Assembly: GCA_937862595.1 (NCBI GenBank)
Contig: CALMFL010000173.1
Location: 1 to 7,260, forward strand
From: an uncultured Fidelibacterota bacterium
GTDB taxonomy: Bacteria > Fidelibacterota > Fidelibacteria > Fidelibacterales > Fidelibacteraceae
DNA length: 7,260 bases
Reading direction: 5' to 3'
A model generated the notes under the pieces. That model was not told the DNA's origin, ran no database searches, and saw only the letters and a program-made list of their open reading frames with translations. The position numbers and the translations under genes are program-made. Below, piece by piece: positions 1 through 6,357 of this stretch; position 1 is the stretch's first letter; the number at the start of each line of letters is the position of its first letter.

Positions 1-1920
1 AAAGCCCTCCACGAAGGTGCCGTCCAGCTCGACCCAAAAGCCGTGCTGCGCCGCGCCGGAAATGATCCCGGTGAACACATCGCCGACATGGGATGAAATA
101 TAGCGCATCTGTTTGATCTTATGGTATTCCCGTTCGGCTTCCAGGGCGCGCAGTTCGGCGGCGCTGGAGGATTTGGCGACAAAGCTCAGGCGTTTGGCCA
201 TGTCCGCGGGAAGCTGCTGCCCTTTCAGGTAATATTTCAGCAAACGGTGCACCATCAGGTCGGGATAGCGGCGGATCGGGGACGTAAAATGGGTATAATC
301 CTCAAAAGCCAGGCCGAAATGCCCGACGGGCTTGACGCTGTACTTTGCCTTGGTCATCGTGCGCAGCGCCAGACGCTGGATATAGGAACTGCTGTTCTGC
401 TTCATGACCTTTTCGAGCGCCTGCTGAAACTTCCGGGAGGTAATGGGCAGTCCGAAAAAGGAGATCTGCACCCCGAAGGCGTCCATCAGGGCGAACCATT
501 CATAAATGCTGTCGGCCTCGGGAATATCGTGGATCCGGTAAATGAAGGGAACGCTGTGTCCGCGGGTCCGTGCGTAATTGGCGACGCTCTGGTTGGCCAG
601 CAGCATGAATTCTTCGACAATGTGATGGCTCCAGAGACGTTCGCGGACCTTGATGCTGACGGGGATGCCGTGCTCGTTCAGGTCGTATACCGGTTCGGGC
701 AGGTCGAAGTCGATGCTGCCCTCGTCGCTGCGTTTTTTCTTCAAGGCCCGGGCCAGCCGGCTCATGACGTTCAATTCTTCGAGGAAGGGGCCTTCATTCT
801 TATCGAGGATATCCTGCACTTCCCCGTACGTGAAACGCTTGTTGCTGTGGATCAGCGAGGGGGTGATCTCATACGAACGCACGGCGCCTTCGTTCGACAG
901 GGTCATAAAGACGCTCATCGCCAGACGGTCCGTTCCGGGCTGAAGGGAACAGAGCTCGGTGCTTAATTTTTCCGGGAGCATGTGAATGACATGATCGGTA
1001 AAATAGACCGAGGTTCCCCTGCGCAGGGCGTCGTCGTCGAGGGGGGTGGAAACCGGAACGTAATGGCTGACGTCCGCGATGTGCACGCCAAGCAGCAGAT
1101 CGCCGTTCGAAAGCGTTTCGATCGAAACGGCATCGTCAAAGTCCTTTGCGTCGTCCGGATCAATGGTAAAGCACACCGTATCCCTCAGGTCCCGCCGCGC
1201 GGGATCGTCCGGGATCGAAAAGGACATCTTTTCCACCTGTTTCAGGGTCTCGGGGGAAAAGGACCCGGGAATATCGAATTTATTGGCACAGAAGACCGCG
1301 TCAAATTCCGGGACGTCCTCTTTCCCGACGACACTGACAAGCCGTCCGCGGTGACGCTGGCCGCCGGAACGCCATTCCGTGATCTCCGCGATAATGTATT
1401 CCCCTTCGGCCGGGGACAGGCCGCGCAGATCCTCAAGGACGATCTCGGTCTGCAGGTGATGGATGGCCGGCACGGCCAGCATGGCCTCGCGCAAAGCGTG
1501 AAAGGTGCATAAAAACGTGTTCTTGCTGCGGGTGATCACCCGTCTGACATGCCCTTCCAGATCCCGGTCGCCCGGCCGCTTCCGGTGAAGGATGACCGCG
1601 ACGGTATCCCCGTGGCAGGCGGTATTGATGTTGTACTCGGCGATGTGGATCTTTCTCTCGTCGCCGGTGTGCACATAGGCGAATCCCCTCGGATGCATGT
1701 CAAGGGTCCCGGTCAGCTCCGCATTCTGATCGCTGAGTCCGTAGGCGTTCCCTTTAAAACGGTAGAGCTTCCCGTTTGAGGACAATGCCTTCATTGAATC
1801 CCGGAAATCGGGATAATCGGCATCCCTGACCTGCAGGGTTTTCGCCAGCTGCTTGATCTTTAGCCGGGAACGGGGATGCTCCTTGAAATAGCTCATGATG
1901 ATGTTCGTAGTGTTTTCCAT
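1..1920 (-). CDS. rnr: Ribonuclease R, 3' end cut by the window edge
   Basis: RNase R is a processive 3'-to-5' exoribonuclease that degrades structured RNA in the cytoplasm, including defective rRNA and mRNA. The 640 codons seen are uninterrupted; the start is ATG at 1920. Order of domains: a winged-helix-like N-terminus (about residues 1-60), cold-shock/OB segments (about 65-220), the RNB catalytic domain (about 240-590), then the beginning of an S1 domain (VGDVFTGII at 612-620) cut at the edge. The metal-binding signature TIDPDDAKDFDDA gives Asp254, Asp260, Asp262 and Asp263, with the spacing of the four catalytic aspartates of E. coli RNase R (272, 278, 280, 281). HIADVSHYV (280-288) and SPIRRYPDL (547-555) are further RNB signatures. 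The N-terminal helical domain together with S1 favours RNase R over RNase II. No good Shine-Dalgarno precedes 1920; an in-frame GTG five codons upstream (1935) is the alternative. It is divergent from the DUF4321-gatA operon. Confidence 0.96.
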   Translation of the reverse strand, partial: MENTTNIIMSYFKEHPRSRLKIKQLAKTLQVRDADYPDFRDSMKALSSNGKLYRFKGNAYGLSDQNAELTGTLDMHPRGFAYVHTGDERKIHIAEYNINTACHGDTVAVILHRKRPGDRDLEGHVRRVITRSKNTFLCTFHALREAMLAVPAIHHLQTEIVLEDLRGLSPAEGEYIIAEITEWRSGGQRHRGRLVSVVGKEDVPEFDAVFCANKFDIPGSFSPETLKQVEKMSFSIPDDPARRDLRDTVCFTIDPDDAKDFDDAVSIETLSNGDLLLGVHIADVSHYVPVSTPLDDDALRRGTSVYFTDHVIHMLPEKLSTELCSLQPGTDRLAMSVFMTLSNEGAVRSYEITPSLIHSNKRFTYGEVQDILDKNEGPFLEELNVMSRLARALKKKRSDEGSIDFDLPEPVYDLNEHGIPVSIKVRERLWSHHIVEEFMLLANQSVANYARTRGHSVPFIYRIHDIPEADSIYEWFALMDAFGVQISFFGLPITSRKFQQALEKVMKQNSSSYIQRLALRTMTKAKYSVKPVGHFGLAFEDYTHFTSPIRRYPDLMVHRLLKYYLKGQQLPADMAKRLSFVAKSSSAAELRALEAEREYHKIKQMRYISSHVGDVFTGIISGAAQHGFWVELDGTFVEGF

Positions 1921-2015
1921 TGCCGGAAGATACACAGAAACATCATCATATAACAGTATTTTATGATATGGTCCCGAAGTATTCCGCCGCCGGGCCGCCG
2001 GGTCCGATTTCTGCT

Positions 2016-2044
2016 TTGAAACACGCAAAAAAGAATGTTATATT
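2016..2044 (+). promoter_or_regulatory. Sigma-70-type promoter for the DUF4321-gatA operon
   Basis: TTGAAA at 2016-2021 and TATATT at 2039-2044 are separated by exactly 17 bases, and TG at 2036-2037 lies one base upstream of the -10 box, forming an extended -10. Each hexamer matches the classical consensus at five of six positions. The expected start of transcription is near 2051, leaving a leader of roughly 50 bases before the ATG at 2104. No other promoter is evident between the four plus-strand genes, so this one probably serves them all. Confidence 0.6.
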
Positions 2045-2092
2045 TAGTCTGTTGACGAACACCCTAACCCCTCTCCGGAGGCCAGCTGCATC

Positions 2093-2099
2093 AAGGGGG
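2093..2099 (+). promoter_or_regulatory. Shine-Dalgarno of the DUF4321 gene
   Basis: AAGGGGG lies four bases upstream of the ATG at 2104 and differs from AAGGAGG at one position. Its AGGGG part (2094-2098) is complementary to CCCCT at 2068-2072, so the leader could fold to hide the site. That pairing is only five base pairs and is speculative. Confidence 0.6.
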
Positions 2100-2103
2100 C
2101 TCT

Positions 2104-2373
2104 ATGGCCAGATATGCATCAAAGATCGGTCGGATCATCGGTATTATTCTCATCGCGGCGATCGTGGGCGGCGCGCTGGGACATCTGTTTGCCGCACTGC
2201 TTCCGGCGGGTCCGGTAAAGGATTTCTTTTCGGTGAATTTCCCCATCGGCTTCAATACCTTCACCCTGAACCTGTATTTTATCGAATTCAGCCTTGGATT
2301 CCGCATCCATATTAACTTCCTAAGCGTGATCGGTGTTCTGATCGGGTATTACATACTTCGTTTTATGCGCTGA
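2104..2373 (+). CDS. Small membrane protein, DUF4321-like
   Basis: An 89-residue protein with two hydrophobic segments: residues about 8-36, glycine-rich (IIGIILIAAIVGGALGHLF), and about 67-86 near the C-terminus (FLSVIGVLIGYYIL). Between them is FTLNLYFIEFSLGFRIHINF. The pattern of phenylalanine-rich strand, a FGL-like motif, then I-x-I-N before a terminal hydrophobic helix, and the length of 80-90 residues, agree with what I recall of the DUF4321 family, whose function is unknown. It is probably an inner-membrane protein with a short loop between two helices. The start is supported by a strong Shine-Dalgarno (2093-2099). Its TGA lies 15 bases before gatA and in the same reading frame, so the two are translated separately from one transcript. 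The family name comes from pattern memory and was not searched. Confidence 0.82.
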   Translation: MARYASKIGRIIGIILIAAIVGGALGHLFAALLPAGPVKDFFSVNFPIGFNTFTLNLYFIEFSLGFRIHINFLSVIGVLIGYYILRFMR

Positions 2374-2388
2374 TCCCAAGAGAGCCTT

Positions 2389-3759
2389 ATGTCTATTTCC
2401 GTCTCCGATTTTTTAACGCGATACCGGGAAACCCGGGACCTGAACATCATGCTGACCGTGGATGAACCCTGGCTGGAAAAGCACGTCCGCGAACAGTCCT
2501 CCGTCACGGGTCCCCTGTCCGGCAAACTGATCGTGATCAAGGACAATATCAACGTTAAGGGACTCCCGAACACCTGCGGATCCTCCTTTTTAAAAAATTA
2601 TATTTCTCCCTACGACGCCACCGTTGTAGAGCGCATCAAACTAGCCGGCGGCCTGATCGCCGGGAAGGCGAACCAGGACGAGTTCGCCATGGGATCCTCC
2701 ACGGAATATTCCGCCTACGGGCCGACGAAAAATCCGGTCAATCCCGACTATGTTCCGGGCGGTTCCAGCGGCGGTTCCGCGGCGGCGGTCGCGGCCGGAC
2801 TTGCGGATTACGCCCTTGGCTCCGATACCGGCGGATCCATCCGCCAGCCCGCGGGATTCTGCGGCGTCGTCGGGCTCAAGCCGACCTACGGACGCGTTTC
2901 CCGTTACGGACTTACGGCCTTCGCCTCTTCCCTGGACCAGATCGGCCCCATAACCCGGACCGTCCGGCAATCTGCTGAGCTGTTGCAGGTCATTGCGGGA
3001 AAAGACGAACGGGACGCCACCTCAACGGATGTCGAAGTCGACGACTATGCCGGGAATCTCGGCAACGACAATGTCCGGACCCTCGGCGTGCCTTTCCATT
3101 TGCTCAGGGAAGGACTTCATCCCGATGTGAAAGCGCGTTTCGAGGAGGCGGTCGCGATCCTGAAAAAAAGCGGAAAAGAGATCCGGGACATTACGCTGCC
3201 GCATCTCTCCTATTCCATCGCCGTGTATTATATCCTCGCTACCGCCGAGGCCTCAAGCAACCTCGCCCGCTTCGACGGCGTCCGCTACGGCGTCCGTTCG
3301 GAGAACCGCGCGGCATCCATTGACGCCTTTTATTCGGCGAACCGCGAAAAAGGCTTCGGACCGGAAGTCAAGCGTCGCATCATGCTGGGGACCTATGTTC
3401 TGTCTTCGGGCTACTACGACGCCTACTACGGCCGGGCTCAGAAAGTCCGCCGCCTGATTTACGAAGATTTCCAGAAAGCGTTCCGCACGGCGGACGCGAT
3501 CCTGCTCCCCACCTGCCCGACCCCCGCATTCAAACTGGGAGAAAATGTGAACAATCCCATGGCGATGTACCTGAGCGACATTTTTACGGTTTCCGTGAAT
3601 ATCGCGGGCATTCCCGGACTTTCGGTCCCGGTCGGCACTACGGAGGACGGACTGCCGGTCGGCATGCAGATCCTGGGAAATCTCTACGAAGAATCCCGCA
3701 TCCTGCAACTCGGGCATGCGCTGGAGACCTTGCAGGGATCCGCCGTCGCAGGCCGGTGA
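2389..3759 (+). CDS. gatA: Aspartyl/glutamyl-tRNA amidotransferase subunit A
   Basis: GatA is the amidase subunit of GatCAB, which releases ammonia from glutamine (or asparagine) so that GatB can convert Glu-tRNA(Gln) to Gln-tRNA(Gln) and/or Asp-tRNA(Asn) to Asn-tRNA(Asn). The 456 residues carry the amidase-signature Ser-cisSer-Lys triad: Lys51 in VIKDN, Ser126 in PGGSSGGS, and Ser150 in DTGGSIRQPA. The spacings (75 and 24) equal those of S. aureus GatA (Lys79, Ser154, Ser178). KPTYGRVSRYGL, ASSLDQIGP, EASSNLARFDGVRYG and the LSSGYYDAYYGRAQKVR segment are specific to GatA rather than to general amidases. The N-terminus is about 28 residues shorter than in the S. aureus protein, and an in-frame TGA at 2371-2373 prevents an earlier start. 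A weak AAGAGAG (2378-2384) serves as Shine-Dalgarno. gatB and gatC are not nearby. Confidence 0.95.
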   Translation: MSISVSDFLTRYRETRDLNIMLTVDEPWLEKHVREQSSVTGPLSGKLIVIKDNINVKGLPNTCGSSFLKNYISPYDATVVERIKLAGGLIAGKANQDEFAMGSSTEYSAYGPTKNPVNPDYVPGGSSGGSAAAVAAGLADYALGSDTGGSIRQPAGFCGVVGLKPTYGRVSRYGLTAFASSLDQIGPITRTVRQSAELLQVIAGKDERDATSTDVEVDDYAGNLGNDNVRTLGVPFHLLREGLHPDVKARFEEAVAILKKSGKEIRDITLPHLSYSIAVYYILATAEASSNLARFDGVRYGVRSENRAASIDAFYSANREKGFGPEVKRRIMLGTYVLSSGYYDAYYGRAQKVRRLIYEDFQKAFRTADAILLPTCPTPAFKLGENVNNPMAMYLSDIFTVSVNIAGIPGLSVPVGTTEDGLPVGMQILGNLYEESRILQLGHALETLQGSAVAGR

Positions 3760-3764
3760 AAGGG
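3759..3764 (+). promoter_or_regulatory. Shine-Dalgarno that fixes a GTG start
   Basis: AAAGGG overlaps the last base of the gatA TGA and lies five bases before GTG at 3770. This placement makes GTG 3770 a better start than the in-frame ATG at 3716, which lies inside gatA and would put 18 charged residues ahead of the signal peptide. An ATG at 3768 overlaps the GTG but is in another frame and stops after five codons. Confidence 0.65.
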
Positions 3765-3769
3765 TAAAT

Positions 3770-5332
3770 GTGCCATTACGCCTGAAAATAGCTCCTGTGC
3801 CGAAACGGCGGTATCTTGTACCCGTGATCCTTTTATTCCTGGCGTTTCTATCGGAAGCCACTGCAAAACCCGCCGACATATCGGAAGCGAACCCCTTCTT
3901 AAAACCTTTTTCCTTTCTCGGAACGAGCGCACGGCCTGCCCGGTCGGAGCACTACCTCTCCCCCGGCGGACATTTCATGATCCATTACGACAACAGCGGC
4001 TACGATGCCGTTCCGCAGAACTATAGCTATCACGACTCGGTCCCGGATTTTGTGTTCAAAGCCGCGGAATATCTTGATGCTTCGTATGCCATGCTCCATG
4101 ATTCGCTCGGGTTTTCCACGCCCCCGACGGACCAGGTCGAAACACCCGAGATCGACGTCTACTTCAAGAAAGACTATCAGAACTACGGCGTTACCTGGCC
4201 CGAGATCCAGGTCCAGCCCTATGTCTGGACAAGCTACCTGACCCTGAGCACGCTTTTGGGCGATTCCACGATATTCTATACTTACGGACTGAACGGCCTG
4301 AAGGTGACCTGCGCGCATGAGCTGTTCCACGTATTCCAGCTGGGCTACAAATTCAGGAACAAAGACCTGTTCTTTTTTGAGATGTCCTCCGTCTGGTTCG
4401 AGGAATACATGTACCCGGACGTCAACGACTATCACAGCTACATGAACGCCTATTCCCTGAACTGGGATTACGCCCTGAACTCGAATCTTGGGCTGAATCC
4501 TTACAACAGCGCGGGCTTCAATCTCTATATTGACAAACGGCATTCAACGCCCGGCAACAACATGATCCACGCGATTTGGGAGCGCATTCCGTCCCGGCCG
4601 GCGCTTGAGGCGATCGATGCGGAACTGCTCCTCCGGGGTTCAAGCTTCGGGCAGGCCCTGTGCAACTGGGGAACCGCGCAGGTCCTGTGCGGCGGCTACA
4701 GCGCAGAGAATTTTCTCTACCCCTTTAACGATGCCGAAGACCTGAACAGTATCGGGTTCGGCGGCTTCGCCGGCCATGTCACCCCGGCCCTGAGCCTGGA
4801 GTTTTCACTTTCGGCCGATACGATGACCTCCTATTACAAACTCACGGACCTGCCTCAGGAAGCTCTGCTTCTGGAAGCGGAGATCCCCGAGGGCATGCGG
4901 GCGAACCTCGTGTGCCTGGACGGCGGTTCCAGCCGTGTTCTTACCCTGGGCGGCGGGCCGGTCGTGGTGGACGGCAGCCGCTACTCCGAATGCATCCTCG
5001 TCCTGGGATCCACCGTGGAAGACGCATCCGGGAACGTCTCGCTTTCCGCTGTCACCTCCCCGCGCATCACCTCCCTTTACCCGAATCCGCTTCTTTTCGG
5101 ACAATCGCTCTCCCTTTCCTTTATCCTGACGGAGGACAACAGCGCCGGCGTTCTGTCCATAATTGACATCCGCGGCAGAAAGCGCCTTACGCGTACGCTC
5201 CTGACCGACGACCTGTCCGCGGGCATCCATACCCTCACCCTGCCGGCGGCGGACCTTTCCAGCGGTCTCTATATACTGCTCCTCCGGACGGACCATGCGC
5301 TGCTCAGAGAAAAATTCATCTATATAAAGTGA
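3770..5332 (+). CDS. Secreted zinc-metalloprotease-like protein with a type IX sorting domain
   Basis: A 520-residue protein when started at GTG 3770. Residues 1-32 are a Sec signal peptide: KRR at 12-14, a hydrophobic core LVPVILLFLAFL at 16-27, and ATA (30-32) as a signal peptidase I site. The middle holds a gluzincin-type site, HELFH at 183-187, with Glu204 in FFFEMSSVW as the probable third zinc ligand and Glu184 as the general base; EEYMYPDVNDY follows (211-221). This arrangement recalls the MXAN_6640 family of putative metalloproteases (HELFH, then an E-x-S-x-x-W segment, then DVNDY). The last 84 residues, from YPNP (437-440) to the terminal KFIYIK, contain IIDIRGRK and GLYILLLRT and resemble the type A T9SS (Por) C-terminal sorting domain. 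The predicted route is Sec export, then T9SS across the outer membrane. Substrate is unknown. It lies 10 bases after gatA, with no visible functional link. Confidence 0.82.
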   Translation: MPLRLKIAPVPKRRYLVPVILLFLAFLSEATAKPADISEANPFLKPFSFLGTSARPARSEHYLSPGGHFMIHYDNSGYDAVPQNYSYHDSVPDFVFKAAEYLDASYAMLHDSLGFSTPPTDQVETPEIDVYFKKDYQNYGVTWPEIQVQPYVWTSYLTLSTLLGDSTIFYTYGLNGLKVTCAHELFHVFQLGYKFRNKDLFFFEMSSVWFEEYMYPDVNDYHSYMNAYSLNWDYALNSNLGLNPYNSAGFNLYIDKRHSTPGNNMIHAIWERIPSRPALEAIDAELLLRGSSFGQALCNWGTAQVLCGGYSAENFLYPFNDAEDLNSIGFGGFAGHVTPALSLEFSLSADTMTSYYKLTDLPQEALLLEAEIPEGMRANLVCLDGGSSRVLTLGGGPVVVDGSRYSECILVLGSTVEDASGNVSLSAVTSPRITSLYPNPLLFGQSLSLSFILTEDNSAGVLSIIDIRGRKRLTRTLLTDDLSAGIHTLTLPAADLSSGLYILLLRTDHALLREKFIYIK

Positions 5333-5336
5333 CCCT

Positions 5337-5960
5337 ATGAAATTCCAGACACTGGCTTCGGAAGCGGAAAGCAAATTGACCGTAAAAGGGAGCAAATTCC
5401 TCGGATTCGCCCGGCCTGTCGGAAGCATGGAAGACATTGAGCGGATACTGCTCGACCTGAAAAAGAAATATTACGACGCCACCCATCATTGCTACGCCTG
5501 GCAGCTGGGCACCGGCGAAGAAACCCGCTTCCGCTTCAGCGACGACGGCGAACCTTCCGGCACGGCGGGAAAACCGATCCACGCGGCGATCACCCGCCGG
5601 GACCTAACCGATGTTCTTGTCGTATCGGTACGTTATTTCGGCGGGACCAAACTCGGCACGGGCGGCCTTGCCCGGGCTTACGTGCAATCGGCGTCGGACA
5701 CGCTGGACGCGGCAAAGATCCTGTGCTGTGAAAAGGGAGATACGATCCGCTTTGTCTGCAGTTATGAACTTCATCCGCTTATTCTCAGGGCGATCAACGC
5801 CTATCACGTCATTTCCCTTGATCAGGATTTTGGCGAACAGGTCACCGTGGACGCGGAAGTGGATGAACGGCACACCCGATCTCTTCTTGAAGAAGTTAAA
5901 AATGCAACGAGCGGATCGGTCGATGGGACGATACTCCAAAAGCCCGAATCACTAAAATAG
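5337..5960 (+). CDS. YigZ/IMPACT-family protein (UPF0029)
   Basis: A 207-residue cytoplasmic protein of the YigZ/IMPACT family. The N-terminal UPF0029 domain (about residues 15-125) shows the family hallmarks: KGSKFLGFA (17-25), DATHHCYAW (47-55), RFSDDGEPSGTAGKPI (66-81), and VRYFGGTKLGTGGLARAY (98-115). The C-terminal part (about 137-200) fits the ferredoxin-like DUF1949 domain common in bacterial members. Length is typical of bacterial YigZ (about 200-210). Bacterial function is not settled; the eukaryotic relative IMPACT regulates GCN2, and a link to translation is only inferred. Its ATG is four bases after the protease stop codon, and the only purine run is AAAGTGA (5326-5332), a poor ribosome site, so translation may be coupled to the gene upstream. 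It is the last gene of the operon. Confidence 0.95.
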   Translation: MKFQTLASEAESKLTVKGSKFLGFARPVGSMEDIERILLDLKKKYYDATHHCYAWQLGTGEETRFRFSDDGEPSGTAGKPIHAAITRRDLTDVLVVSVRYFGGTKLGTGGLARAYVQSASDTLDAAKILCCEKGDTIRFVCSYELHPLILRAINAYHVISLDQDFGEQVTVDAEVDERHTRSLLEEVKNATSGSVDGTILQKPESLK

Positions 5961-5975
5961 TTCTGGAAACATGAA

Positions 5976-6010
5976 CGCCCCTATACGGGGCGAACTTGTT
6001 TTCTATCTTT
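5976..6010 (+). terminator. Intrinsic terminator after the yigZ-like gene
   Basis: CGCCCC (5976-5981) and GGGGCG (5987-5992) form a six-base-pair all-GC stem around a TATAC loop. Three bases later comes a T-rich tail, TTGTTTTCTATCTTT (5996-6010). The hairpin starts 16 bases after the TAG. On the minus strand the stem is followed by TTCATGTTT, so it might also stop transcripts arriving from aspS, for which no other terminator is visible. Confidence 0.65.
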
Positions 6011-6021
6011 CAGCCGCTTTC

Positions 6022-6056
6022 ATCTCACATCTCACGTCTCACGTCTTACGTCTTAC
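6022..6056. repeat. Heptamer tandem array 1 (five units)
   Basis: Five contiguous 7-base units: ATCTCAC twice, GTCTCAC once, GTCTTAC twice. They differ only by transitions, A/G at position 1 and C/T at position 5. The array runs directly into repeat core 1 at 6057. Confidence 0.9.
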
Positions 6057-6126
6057 CAGCCTTCGCCAAGGCTTACATCTACGCTCCGACGCTTCGGAGC
6101 TTCGATGCACAGGTCGGCCGGCAGGC
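6057..6126. repeat. Hairpin-rich repeat core, long copy (70 bases)
   Basis: This core begins CAGCCTTCGC and ends TCGGCCGGCAGGC, as does the shorter core at 6318-6357. It contains two perfect hairpins: AGCCTT (6058-6063, starting on the second base) with AAGGCT (6068-6073), loop CGCC; and GCTCCGA (6083-6089) with TCGGAGC (6094-6100), loop CGCT. Heptamer units lie on both sides (6022-6056 and 6127-6133). The short copy lacks about 30 bases, including the right arm of the first hairpin and a block after the second. Confidence 0.8.
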
Positions 6127-6133
6127 GTCTTAC
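6127..6133. repeat. Single heptamer unit right of core 1
   Basis: One GTCTTAC unit follows directly after the GGCAGGC end of core 1, in the same orientation as all other units. It matches the place where two units follow core 2. Confidence 0.7.
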
Positions 6134-6268
6134 GAACGCACGCTCCCTTGTGTGAATAGATTTCTCACTTCATCCTTAATGCCTCCGGCATACGGATTCG
6201 TTGCGCAATCTACAATGACAGGTAGTGTTGTCGATCCGGTGGACGCGATAAATCGCGTCCCTGCGTAC
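6134..6268. other. Non-coding spacer between the two repeat composites
   Basis: No convincing gene lies here. It contains small inverted repeats: ATGCC/GGCAT (6179-6183, 6187-6191) and a perfect eight-base-pair hairpin GGACGCGA/TCGCGTCC (6241-6248, 6253-6260) with a TAAA loop. The stretch from GATTTCTCACTTC to ACAATGACAGG (about 6158-6222) reminds me of dispersed intergenic repeats ending in AATGACAGG in many bacterial genomes, but this is memory, not a search. TGCGTAC at 6262-6268 looks like a decayed heptamer unit leading into the next array. Confidence 0.5.
6241..6260. repeat. Perfect palindromic hairpin
   Basis: GGACGCGA (6241-6248) and TCGCGTCC (6253-6260) pair perfectly around a TAAA tetraloop. 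No T-tract follows on either strand, so it is unlikely to be a simple intrinsic terminator. It lies eight bases before heptamer array 3. Confidence 0.75.
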
Positions 6269-6317
6269 GTCTTACGTCTTACGTCTCACGTTTTACGTTT
6301 TACGTTTTACGTCTCAC
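6269..6317. repeat. Heptamer tandem array 3 (seven units)
   Basis: Seven contiguous units: GTCTTAC twice, GTCTCAC, GTTTTAC three times, GTCTCAC. Variation is limited to C/T at positions 3 and 5. The array runs directly into core 2 at 6318, just as array 1 runs into core 1. Confidence 0.9.
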
Positions 6318-6357
6318 CAGCCTTCGCTCCGAAGCATCGGAGCTTCGGCCGGCAGGC
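6318..6357. repeat. Hairpin-rich repeat core, short copy (40 bases)
   Basis: It shares its first ten bases (CAGCCTTCGC) and last thirteen (TCGGCCGGCAGGC) with core 1. It can fold in mutually exclusive ways: GCTCCGA (6326-6332) with TCGGAGC (6337-6343), or CCGAAGC (6329-6335) with GCTTCGG (6342-6348), each seven base pairs. GCCGGC (6348-6353) is self-complementary. It is flanked by heptamer arrays on both sides. Confidence 0.8.

Larger units (their letters stand above)
1921..2103. other. Divergent intergenic spacer between rnr and the plus-strand operon
   Basis: This spacer separates two divergent transcription units. The half near rnr (1931-1970) is AT-rich and contains an imperfect inverted repeat, ATCATA (1945-1950) and TATGAT (1962-1967) with an 11-base loop, which could be a weak operator or part of the rnr promoter. 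I could not find a convincing -35/-10 pair for rnr. The half near the operon holds a good sigma-70-type promoter and a CCCTAACCCCTCTCC stretch followed by the palindrome CTCCGGAG (2073-2080). An open frame crossing this region on the plus strand (1920-2315) has no family resemblance and overlaps the DUF4321 gene in another frame, so it is not called. Confidence 0.7.

Noticed and set aside
121..966. Long plus-strand open frame opposite rnr (281 codons)
   Set aside because: It is the antisense shadow of the RNase R gene, whose minus-strand frame carries all family motifs.
982..1512. Plus-strand open frame of 176 codons
   Set aside because: Lies wholly antisense to the RNB catalytic region of rnr and shows no family resemblance.
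1920..2315. Plus-strand open frame of 131 codons crossing the divergent spacer
   Set aside because: No ribosome site, no recognisable domain, and it overlaps the better-supported DUF4321-like gene in another frame.
3716..3769. Earlier ATG start (3716) for the protease gene
   Set aside because: It would overlap gatA by 44 bases and add 18 residues before the signal peptide; GTG 3770 has a well-placed AAAGGG.
3253..3879. Minus-strand open frame of 208 codons
   Set aside because: Antisense to gatA; composition typical of a shadow frame in GC-rich DNA.
3899..4543. Minus-strand open frame of 214 codons
   Set aside because: Antisense to the protease gene, which has a signal peptide, zinc motif and sorting domain.
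4805..5437. Minus-strand open frame of 210 codons
   Set aside because: Antisense to the protease C-terminus and the yigZ-like start, with no domain signal.
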